From: Clostridia bacterium
GTDB taxonomy: Bacteria > Bacillota > Clostridia > Oscillospirales > Acutalibacteraceae
Assembly (NCBI GenBank): GCA_017473165.1
Contig: JAFUNA010000021.1
Span: 1-64,000 of the forward strand
DNA length: 64,000 nucleotides
Direction of reading: 5' to 3'
Below the pieces are notes generated by a model, which saw only the letters and a list, made by a program, of their open reading frames with translations, was not told the DNA's origin and ran no database searches. The translations under genes and the position numbers were made by a program. Shown here one piece after another: positions 24,420-31,585 of this stretch (position 1 is its first letter; each line of letters begins with the position of its first letter).

Positions 24420-25415
24420 ATGAAGAAAAAATTAGCTGTAGTTCTCTCAATGTTACTGGTTTTCGCAATGCTCTTTATGACTGCTTGCGGTGACAAACCG
24501 CAGACCGAAAATCCCGAAGCACCCGCAAACGATATTATCGCCAAAGTTAAAGTAGGCACAGGCGGCAACACAGGTACATACTACGGTTTCACAACTGCTG
24601 CATGCCAGATTCTTAACACAGCAGACTACACCTTTGAAGTTCTTTCAACAGGCGGCTCACAGGCTAATATCGAAGGCATCGAAGACGGTGACTATCAGAT
24701 GGCAATTGTTCAGAACGACGTTATGAACTATGCTTATGCAGGAACAAACGGCTTTGCTTCACAGATTCAGTCCTTCTCGGCTATCGGCTGCGTATATCCC
24801 GAGGTTTGCCAGATTATTGCAACAAAGGCATCGGGCATCACTTCCGTTGCTGACCTTAAGGGTAAGAACGTTGCAGTCGGCGACTCAGGTTCAGGCGTAT
24901 ACTATAACGCAACACAGATTCTTGCAGCAGCAGGTATCGATATTGACAAGGATATCAACAAAACAGCAGCATCCTTCGGCGACGCTGCAACACAGCTCAA
25001 AGACGGTTCAATCGATGCAGCTTTCATCACAGCAGGTACTCCCACTCCCGCTATCACAGAGCTCGCAACAGCAACCGAAGTTGTAGTTGTTGACCTTGGC
25101 GAAGAAGTTATTTCAAAGCTCATGGCAGACTTCCCCTTCTATGCAAAATATGAAATGACAGCTACTGACTACGATTTCATCACAGAGCCCGTAAACACCG
25201 TAGCTATCATGGCAACCTTCGTTGTTACCAACGATATGAGCGACGATCAGGCTTATCAGATCACAAAGGACCTTTGGGAAAAGCAGGCTGATATAGCTGC
25301 TGCTCACGCAAAGGGCAAGGAAATGACAACTGATATCGCAGCAACAGCAATCGGTGATGTTCCTCTTCATCCCGGTGCAGAAAGATTCTACAAAGAGGCT
25401 GGCATAATTGCATAA
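24420..25415 (+). CDS. TRAP transporter TAXI-family solute-binding lipoprotein
   Basis: 331 residues with a lipoprotein signal (LLVFAMLFMTAC, Cys about residue 22). The mature part starts with KVGTGGNTGTYYGFTTAACQ, contains VLSTGGSQANIEGI and GKNVAVGDSGSGVYYNA, and ends with HPGAERFYKEAG, all typical of TAXI proteins. These bind organic acids (dicarboxylates, glutamate and related) outside the membrane and pass them to the fused permease encoded next. GGAGG precedes the ATG. Confidence 0.92.
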   Translation: MKKKLAVVLSMLLVFAMLFMTACGDKPQTENPEAPANDIIAKVKVGTGGNTGTYYGFTTAACQILNTADYTFEVLSTGGSQANIEGIEDGDYQMAIVQNDVMNYAYAGTNGFASQIQSFSAIGCVYPEVCQIIATKASGITSVADLKGKNVAVGDSGSGVYYNATQILAAAGIDIDKDINKTAASFGDAATQLKDGSIDAAFITAGTPTPAITELATATEVVVVDLGEEVISKLMADFPFYAKYEMTATDYDFITEPVNTVAIMATFVVTNDMSDDQAYQITKDLWEKQADIAAAHAKGKEMTTDIAATAIGDVPLHPGAERFYKEAGIIA

Positions 25416-25434
25416 GTTTCCGCTTCATTGACTC

Positions 25435-25468
25435 AAATGCCGCGATTTTTTAATTGCGGCATTTTTTT
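25435..25468 (+). terminator. Intra-operon terminator/attenuator
   Basis: AAATGCCGC / GCGGCATTT stem with a 12-base loop and a T7 tract, located between the binding protein and the permease. It would give more binding protein than permease, a common arrangement in transporter operons. Confidence 0.75.
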
Positions 25469-25504
25469 ATACAGCACAAATTTACAGGAAAGGGGTAAAA
25501 CTGC

Positions 25505-27637
25505 ATGAGTGAAACTGTAAAAAACGAGATAGAGTTTGAGCAGGTTGATTCCGAAAAAATAATGCAGGAATTCGACCGTGAGAGCAATGTCAGAGTTTTT
25601 ACCGGATGGAGAAAAACGGTTATTACCGCTCTTATGGCGGCTTTCAGCCTCTATATGATATCCATGGCTCTTCTTTTTCCCACGGCAACCAAATACACAA
25701 AGCTGACAACGTTTATGGCGTTTATAGTTTTTATCGGCTTTTTGATTTTCCCCGCATACAAAGCCCAGACAAAGAAAATTAACCATGTTCCTTTTTATGA
25801 TATTATTCTGGCGGTTGTAAGCTCAGGCTGCTTCCTTTATTACACCATTTTCCAGAATGACATCATAATGATGAGCAAGCGAATCGGAACGGTTGAAATA
25901 ATTGTTGCACTGATTGCAATAATTCTGCTCGTTGAGCTTGTCCGACGGGCGGTTGGCTTGCCGATTATCTTTGTTGCAGGTGCTTTTGTTCTTTATGCAA
26001 CGATTAAAGCGTATACGGACAATCCCAACACCGCATTGAGAAACCTCATGTACGGCTTGTTCTATGATGTTTCAAACGGAATGTTCTCAACTCCCGTTTA
26101 TGTTTGCACAACATTTATTGTTCTTTTCATCATTCTCGGTGCCCTTCTCGAAAGAACGGGAATCGGCACATTCTTTGTTAACCTTGCAAATTCAATTGCG
26201 GGTGCATCAATTGGCGGACCTGCAAAGGTTGCGGTTATTTCAAGTGCTCTTGAAGGTATGTATTCGGGCTCTTCGGTTGCAAACACGGTAGGCAGCGGCT
26301 CGATTACCATTCCCCTTATGAAAAGAACGGGATATAAGCCGGAATTTGCAGCGGCAGTTGAAGCCGCGGCTTCAACCGGCGGTCAGATTATGCCCCCCAT
26401 TATGGGTGCAGCCGCATTCCTTATGTCCGAAATGACGGAAGTTCCTTATTCCAAAATTGCGATTGCGGCAATTCTTCCCGCAGTTCTTTATTTCATGGGA
26501 ATTTTCCTTATGATTCATTTTGAAGCCAAAAAGCTTGGTCTTAAAGGTCTTCCCAAGGATGCAATTCCCAATTTCTTCAAGCTTATTCTCAAAAACGGCT
26601 ACCTTCTTCTTCCCATCGTAATTCTTGTTATCTGCATGAACTATTTCAGTGCGGGCGTTTCTGCTTGCTTTGCAATTCTCGGTTCGCTTATTGTAAGCCT
26701 TGTTCCTCATGAAATTAACAAGAAAAATGCTTGGCGACTTCTCCTTCCCGTTATTCCCGTTGCCGTAACTCTCGGTATCTGGCTTCCCTTCGGAACAAAG
26801 AATATGCAGGTTGCGGTTTTCGCAGGCATGGCTGTTTGCTTCCTTCTTTCATTCGTTAATAAAGACCATTCGGCACTTACTCCCAAAACCGTTATCGAAT
26901 CCCTTGAAAACGGTGCAAAGAATACGGTAGGCGTTGCTGTTGCTTGCGGAATGGCAGGTTTGATTTCGGGCGTTGTAACCATGACTGCTCTCGGTCAGCT
27001 GCTTATCAATACGCTTGTTCCCATTGCTGAAAACAGCACATTCCTTGCTCTTGTTCTCACAATGCTTTGCTGCATCGTTCTGGGCATGGGTGTTCCCACA
27101 ACCGCAAACTATGTTATCATGGCAACCATCACCGCTCCCATTCTTATCAAGATGGGTATTCCGATGCTTGCGGCTCATATGTTTGTTTTCTATTTCGGTA
27201 TCGTTGCCGACATCACACCTCCCGTTGCTCTTGCGGCGTATGCAGGCTCGGCAATTGCAAAATCGAATCCGCTCAAAACGGGCGTTACGGCAACCCGACT
27301 TGCAATCACGGCGTTTATCGTTCCCTATATCTTTGCCTACAGCCCCGAAATGCTTATCGGTATAGATATGGGAGTTGCAACTCCATGGTATAACGTTATT
27401 CTGCTTGTAATAACTGCAATCTGCGGCATTTATATAATCTCCGCAGGCATGGAGGGCTATATGTATAAGCATATGCCTGTATGGGAAAGAGTAATGGCTT
27501 TTGCAGGCGGTCTGCTTATGATTATTCCCGGTTGGCAAACCGATATTGCAGGATTTGCACTCATGGTGCTTGTAATTGTTCTCCAGAAAATAGGGGAGAA
27601 GAAAGACAAAAACAAAACAGCAGCGAAGGCTGCATAA
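25505..27637 (+). CDS. TRAP transporter fused permease (DctQM-type, TAXI system)
   Basis: 710 residues with about 18 membrane segments. The first part holds the small DctQ-like domain, the rest the DctM-like transport domain with GPAKVAVISSALEGMYSG, GSGSITIPLMKRTGY, ASTGGQIMPPIMGAAAFLM and MGVPTTANYVIM. It uses the ion gradient to import the solute delivered by the preceding TAXI protein. The length fits fused TAXI permeases. It is translated from an AAAGGGG site. Confidence 0.92.
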   Translation: MSETVKNEIEFEQVDSEKIMQEFDRESNVRVFTGWRKTVITALMAAFSLYMISMALLFPTATKYTKLTTFMAFIVFIGFLIFPAYKAQTKKINHVPFYDIILAVVSSGCFLYYTIFQNDIIMMSKRIGTVEIIVALIAIILLVELVRRAVGLPIIFVAGAFVLYATIKAYTDNPNTALRNLMYGLFYDVSNGMFSTPVYVCTTFIVLFIILGALLERTGIGTFFVNLANSIAGASIGGPAKVAVISSALEGMYSGSSVANTVGSGSITIPLMKRTGYKPEFAAAVEAAASTGGQIMPPIMGAAAFLMSEMTEVPYSKIAIAAILPAVLYFMGIFLMIHFEAKKLGLKGLPKDAIPNFFKLILKNGYLLLPIVILVICMNYFSAGVSACFAILGSLIVSLVPHEINKKNAWRLLLPVIPVAVTLGIWLPFGTKNMQVAVFAGMAVCFLLSFVNKDHSALTPKTVIESLENGAKNTVGVAVACGMAGLISGVVTMTALGQLLINTLVPIAENSTFLALVLTMLCCIVLGMGVPTTANYVIMATITAPILIKMGIPMLAAHMFVFYFGIVADITPPVALAAYAGSAIAKSNPLKTGVTATRLAITAFIVPYIFAYSPEMLIGIDMGVATPWYNVILLVITAICGIYIISAGMEGYMYKHMPVWERVMAFAGGLLMIIPGWQTDIAGFALMVLVIVLQKIGEKKDKNKTAAKAA

Positions 27638-27640
27638 CAG

Positions 27641-27676
27641 AAAACCACCGAGGTCATCAGACTTCGGTGGTTTTAA
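27641..27676. terminator. Bidirectional terminator TRAP/trmD
   Basis: AAAACCACCGAG ... CTTCGGTGGTTTT. It lies between the TRAP stop and overlaps the trmD stop codon, serving both convergent operons. Confidence 0.8.
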
Positions 27677-28394
27677 GTTTATCAAGAAATTCTTTATCTT
27701 TTTTAGTCAGTTCCACGTTTTTAAGCATATCGGGTCTGCGTTCAAGCGTACGCTTAAGGCTCTGTTCACGCTGCCATTTCTGAATGTTTGCGTGATGACC
27801 CGAGATGAGAACATCGGGAACCTTTTCGCCGTGCCATTCATAGGGTCTTGTGTATTGCGGATGCTCTAAAAGACCCGAATAGTGGCTTTCAAGAGTGAAT
27901 GCGTCCTCGTTGGCAAGAACGCCGGGCAGCATTCTTGAAATACTGTCCGCAAGCACCAGAGCAGGCAGCTCACCGCCCGTTAAAACATAATCGCCGATTG
28001 AGATTTCCTCGTCAACGATTTCGTCAATAACTCTCTGGTCGATACCTTCATAGTGACCGCAAAGAAGTGCAATGTTATCAAGCCCTGCAAGCTCCTTGAC
28101 CCTTTCCTGCGTCAGAGTTTTGCCCTGCGGAGAAAGATAAATAAGGTGGGGCTTTGTGCCTGTTTCCTCGCAAAGAGCCTTGTAGCAATCATAAATGGGC
28201 TGGGTCTGCATAATCATTCCCGTGCCGCCGCCGTAAGGAGCATCGTCAACACGGTTATGCTTGTCGAGAGTATAATCCCTTATGTTGCGGCAGTTAATTT
28301 CAACGCAGCCGTTGGCTCGTGCTCTGCCGATAATGCTTTCGCCCAGAACGCTTTCACACATTTCGGGAAACAGGGTTAAAATATCAATCCTCAT
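27657..28394 (-). CDS. trmD: tRNA (guanine37-N1)-methyltransferase TrmD
   Basis: 245 residues; a SPOUT methyltransferase that methylates G37 of tRNAs using S-adenosylmethionine and prevents +1 frameshifting. Motifs DAPYGGGTGMIMQ, YLSPQGKT, CGHYEGIDQR and IGDYVLTGGE form the trefoil knot. The ATG at 28394 overlaps the end of rimM by 11 bases, which points to translational coupling. It is the last gene of the SRP-S16 operon; rplS, which usually follows trmD, is absent here. Confidence 0.97.
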   Translation of the reverse strand: MRIDILTLFPEMCESVLGESIIGRARANGCVEINCRNIRDYTLDKHNRVDDAPYGGGTGMIMQTQPIYDCYKALCEETGTKPHLIYLSPQGKTLTQERVKELAGLDNIALLCGHYEGIDQRVIDEIVDEEISIGDYVLTGGELPALVLADSISRMLPGVLANEDAFTLESHYSGLLEHPQYTRPYEWHGEKVPDVLISGHHANIQKWQREQSLKRTLERRPDMLKNVELTKKDKEFLDKLKTTEV

Positions 28395-28905
28395 CGTCAA
28401 AAATACCTTTCAGGGGTCTGATAACAACACGGTTTTTTGCAACATCGGTTTCAACACACACATCGGGAATGGCGGGGATGAGATATTCCCTGCCGTTTTC
28501 GTCGGTGATGTGCCAGACGTCGTTTGCACCCGTTGCACTGACATCGGAGAGCGTGCCGTAAATCTTTTCGGGCTCATCGGCATCATAAACGGTGCAGCCG
28601 ATAAGCTCTGCAATGAAATAGCTGCCCTTGGGAAGCTTTGCATCGCTTCGCTTCATATAAAGAATTTTACCGCGGAGCTTTTGTGCCTGTTCAATGGTGT
28701 CAACGTCTTTGATTGTCAATAAAACAATGTTGCCGTGCGGCCTTGCAGATTTAATCTGCACCGCACAGCCTCCATTGCTGTCAAAATATAAGGCTTTGAA
28801 TTTAGCAGCGAATTCGGGGGAGTCACACCAGGGATTAACTCGGATTTCTCCTCTTATGCCGTGGGTGCCCACGATTTCGCCGAGTTCAAGATATTCTTTA
28901 ATCAA
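28384..28905 (-). CDS. rimM: Ribosome maturation factor RimM
   Basis: 173 residues. The N-terminal RimM domain has LELGEIVGTHGIRGEIRV, and the C-terminal PRC-barrel has EYLIPAIPDVCVETDV. It helps assemble the 30S head and binds S19. It overlaps khpA by 8 bases at its start and trmD by 11 at its end. Confidence 0.96.
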   Translation of the reverse strand: MIKEYLELGEIVGTHGIRGEIRVNPWCDSPEFAAKFKALYFDSNGGCAVQIKSARPHGNIVLLTIKDVDTIEQAQKLRGKILYMKRSDAKLPKGSYFIAELIGCTVYDADEPEKIYGTLSDVSATGANDVWHITDENGREYLIPAIPDVCVETDVAKNRVVIRPLKGIFDDED

Positions 28906-29131
28906 TTTCTACAACTACCCTTGTATCCTGGCGTGTTGCAGCGGCACGCATAACTGTGCGGATAGCCTTTGCAATTCTGCCCTGCTTGCCGATAACTCTG
29001 CCCATATCATCTTCGCCAACATGAAGGTGATAAACAACGGTGCCATCCTCGGCAGGCTCGTCAACGGTAACTGAAACTGCTGCGGGGTCATCAACAAGAC
29101 CCTGAGCAATGCTGACAAGTAAGTCCTTCAT
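28898..29131 (-). CDS. khpA: KH-domain RNA-binding protein KhpA
   Basis: 77 residues, a single KH domain with the GxxG loop VIGKQGRIAKAIRTVM. KhpA binds RNA, often with KhpB, and affects cell elongation and ribosome-related processes in Firmicutes. It sits in the conserved order rpsP-khpA-rimM-trmD. Confidence 0.95.
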   Translation of the reverse strand: MKDLLVSIAQGLVDDPAAVSVTVDEPAEDGTVVYHLHVGEDDMGRVIGKQGRIAKAIRTVMRAAATRQDTRVVVEID

Positions 29132-29154
29132 AAATAAACCTCTCGGGCGTCGGA

Positions 29155-29397
29155 TTAAAGAACGCCTTCCTTCTTAAGGATAGCCTTAACAGTGTCTGTG
29201 GGCTGTGCGCCGTTAGCGATCCACTGCTTTGCCTTTTCAGCGTCAACCTTAACCTCTGTGGGAGTTGCAACGGGGTTGTAGGTGCCGATTTCCTCGATGA
29301 ATCTGCCGTCACGGGGATATCTTGAATCTGCAACAACGATGCGATAGAAAGGTGCTTTCTTTGCGCCCATACGGCGAAGTCTGATTTTTACTGCCAT
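29155..29397 (-). CDS. rpsP: 30S ribosomal protein S16
   Basis: 80 residues starting [20 protein letters not shown], the S16 signature. GGAGG precedes the ATG. A 65-base gap separates it from ffh. Confidence 0.98.
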   Translation of the reverse strand: MAVKIRLRRMGAKKAPFYRIVVADSRYPRDGRFIEEIGTYNPVATPTEVKVDAEKAKQWIANGAQPTDTVKAILKKEGVL

Positions 29398-29462
29398 GAT
29401 AATTTTCCTCCAAAATATATAAATATAAATTTTTTATAATGTATCAGCGTGTTTTTGCTGTT

Positions 29463-30833
29463 TTACATTCCGAACTGTGAGGGGTCAAAGCCGGCAGGCA
29501 TTCTGAATTTCTGCTTTCTGCGGCGTTTTCCGCCCTTTTTGCCGCCAATCTGCTTAAACATTTTCTGCATCTGTCTGAACTGGGAGAGAAGTCTGTTAAC
29601 TTCCTCAATGCTCTGACCGCAGCCTGCGGCGATTCTCTTTTTGCGGGAAGGGTTGATGATATCGGGGTTTGTTCGTTCCTTTTCGGTCATCGAGTAAATG
29701 ATTGCCTTCATTCTGTCGAATCTGCGCTCATCAATTTCGATGTCCTTTGCCTTGTTGCCGATTCCGGGAATCATTGCAAGAATATCCTGAAGAGATCCCA
29801 TTTTGTGAATCTGGTCAAACTGGTCAAGCAAATCGTTAAGGTCGAATTTATTCTGCATGAGCTTCTTTTCGAGCTCTTCCGCCTTCTTTTCGTCAATTGC
29901 CATTTCGGCTTTTTCGATAAGCGAAAGAACGTCGCCCATACCGAGAATTCTGGAAGCCATTCTGTCGGGGTGGAAAACGTCGAGGTTATCGAGCTTTTCG
30001 CCCGTACCGACAAATTTAATCGGTTTGCCCGTAACGGCTCTTGCGGAAAGAGCTGCACCGCCTCGGGTGTCACCGTCGAGCTTTGTAAGAATAAGACCGT
30101 CAATGCCGAGAGCTTCGTCAAACGACGTTGCAACATTAACTGCGTCCTGACCGGTCATTGCGTCAACAACAAGAAGAATTTCATGGGGCTTTGCTTCGGC
30201 TTTGACAGCCTTGAGCTCGTTCATGAGTTCTTCGTCAACATGAAGTCGGCCTGCTGTGTCAAGGATAACGTAGTCATAACCCTGTTCTTTTGCGAGCGAA
30301 ATTGCTTCTCTTGCAATTTCAACGGGATTAGCCTGTCCTTTTTCAAAAACGGGAGCTCCGACCTGCTCACCGACAACCTGGAGCTGTTTGATAGCTGCGG
30401 GACGGTAGATGTCGCAGGCAACAAGCAGGGGACGGTGGTTATCTTTTTTGAGCATATTTGCGAGCTTTGCACAGTGGGTTGTTTTACCCGAACCCTGAAG
30501 TCCGCACATAAGAACAACTGTCGGCGGATGGCTGGCATAGGCAAGGCGGCTTTTTGTTCCGCCCATAAGACTTACGAGCTCCTCTTTAACGATTTTGATA
30601 ACCATCTGGGAGGGGGTAAGGCTTTCCATAACCTTTTCGCCGATAGCCTTTTCGGTTACGGTGTTTGTGAAATCCTTGGCAACTTTGTAGTTAACGTCAG
30701 CTTCGAGAAGAGCCATGCGGACCTCACGCATTGCGGAGCGGACATCTGCTTCGGTAAGGCTGCCCTTGCTTCGCAGATTTTTAAACGCAGACTCCAGTCT
30801 GTCTGAAAGACCTTCAAATGCCAATTGTTTCAC
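29463..30833 (-). CDS. ffh: Signal recognition particle protein Ffh
   Basis: 456 residues. The NG GTPase domain has GLQGSGKTTHCAKLA (G1), DTAGR (G3), TKLDGDTRGGAA (G4), and the C-terminal M domain is Met- and basic-rich and ends FDPSQFGM. It binds signal sequences and 4.5S RNA for cotranslational targeting with FtsY. It follows ylxM by 31 bases. Confidence 0.98.
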   Translation of the reverse strand: MKQLAFEGLSDRLESAFKNLRSKGSLTEADVRSAMREVRMALLEADVNYKVAKDFTNTVTEKAIGEKVMESLTPSQMVIKIVKEELVSLMGGTKSRLAYASHPPTVVLMCGLQGSGKTTHCAKLANMLKKDNHRPLLVACDIYRPAAIKQLQVVGEQVGAPVFEKGQANPVEIAREAISLAKEQGYDYVILDTAGRLHVDEELMNELKAVKAEAKPHEILLVVDAMTGQDAVNVATSFDEALGIDGLILTKLDGDTRGGAALSARAVTGKPIKFVGTGEKLDNLDVFHPDRMASRILGMGDVLSLIEKAEMAIDEKKAEELEKKLMQNKFDLNDLLDQFDQIHKMGSLQDILAMIPGIGNKAKDIEIDERRFDRMKAIIYSMTEKERTNPDIINPSRKKRIAAGCGQSIEEVNRLLSQFRQMQKMFKQIGGKKGGKRRRKQKFRMPAGFDPSQFGM

Positions 30834-30864
30834 CTCTTTATATAATATGTATACGAATTACGAA

Positions 30865-31230
30865 TCAGCTTTCGAGCAAGGTCATTGCTGCGGCTTTGAT
30901 TCGCACGCTGCAGTCATTGATTTCTTTTGAAAGGCTGTGGCGGAGATTATGCTCGGCAATCTGGTTTGAATACTCGATAATCTCGTTAAGACCCTGCCTT
31001 ACATCCTCAAAGCGTTTTGCCATGCCCAATCTGTTTTCCATATCCTGAAGCTGGGTTTCGGCGCGCTTTATTGCATCACGGACACCCTGGCGGGTAATTC
31101 CTTCGTTTTCTGCGATTTCCGAAAGGGAAAGGTCATCGTTATAATAATATTCCAAAAAATCACGCTGCTTTTCTGTGAGCATTTCGCCGTAGAAATCAAT
31201 TAAGATAGCCATTTCATAATTCTTTGCCAT
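30865..31230 (-). CDS. ylxM: YlxM/p13-like SRP operon protein
   Basis: 121 residues. A sigma-4-like helix-turn-helix, LTEKQRDFLEYYYNDDLSLSEIAENEGITRQGVRDAI read in pieces, matches the YlxM family, which is encoded directly upstream of ffh in Firmicutes. It is proposed to modulate SRP. AAAGGAGGG precedes the ATG. A consensus promoter lies 125 bases upstream. Confidence 0.93.
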   Translation of the reverse strand: MAKNYEMAILIDFYGEMLTEKQRDFLEYYYNDDLSLSEIAENEGITRQGVRDAIKRAETQLQDMENRLGMAKRFEDVRQGLNEIIEYSNQIAEHNLRHSLSKEINDCSVRIKAAAMTLLES

Positions 31231-31321
31231 ATCAGACCCTCCTTTCGTAAATTATATATTGTATGATATTTAAACGCAATAAAAGGCGGCTTTTTACCCC
31301 GTTTTTCTGCGGTAAAAAAAC

Positions 31322-31353
31322 CGACCTGTAAAGTTTCTGTGCTTTACAGGTCG
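31322..31353 (-). terminator. Hairpin shared by mutS2 terminator and ylxM promoter
   Basis: A 12-bp perfect stem CGACCTGTAAAG / CTTTACAGGTCG with an 8-base loop. On the minus strand it is followed by GTTTTTTTA, so it is a strong intrinsic terminator for readthrough from mutS2. The stem begins only three bases after the -10 box of the ylxM promoter, so new transcripts start inside its 5' arm and would form a shorter hairpin. Confidence 0.7.
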
Positions 31354-31355
31354 AT

Positions 31356-31384
31356 ATTATACTAAATATTTTCGAAGATGTCAA
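31356..31384 (-). promoter_or_regulatory. Consensus promoter of the ylxM-ffh-rpsP-khpA-rimM-trmD operon
   Basis: Minus strand TTGACA (31379-31384), 17-base spacer, TATAAT (31356-31361), both perfect. The transcript would have a leader of about 120 bases before ylxM. Confidence 0.85.
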
Positions 31385-31558
31385 GAGGAAATTTGACATT
31401 GGAAAAAGCCGATTTTCCACATTTTTCTCACATTTATTTAAAAAGATGCGGGAAAAGTCTGTATTTTGTGTTTTTTATCCGAAACATACCACAAAATGTG
31501 ATTATTTATTCACATTTGAGGGTGGAAAACTTTTTTCAACGCCGTCGGTGTTTCATGC

Positions 31559-31582
31559 TTGTAAAGTTATGCAGCTTTACAG
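31559..31582. repeat. Inverted repeat TGTAAAG-N8-CTTTACA, second copy
   Basis: TTGTAAAG-N8-CTTTACAG, just after the mutS2 stop codon. It matches the core of the 31326-31349 hairpin, including the GT/GC bases flanking the loop, but has no T-tract. A separate hairpin, AAATGTGA / TCACATTT, lies between the two at about 31493-31515. The rest of 31385-31585 has no ORF. Confidence 0.55.
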
Positions 31583-31585
31583 ATG

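Noticed and set aside
26849-27685. 278-codon open frame antisense to the TRAP permease
   Set aside because: Low-complexity His/Asn/Cys-rich translation typical of an antisense shadow.
29805-30806. 333-codon open frame antisense to ffh
   Set aside because: A shadow of the highly biased ffh coding sequence; no ribosome-binding site or domain.
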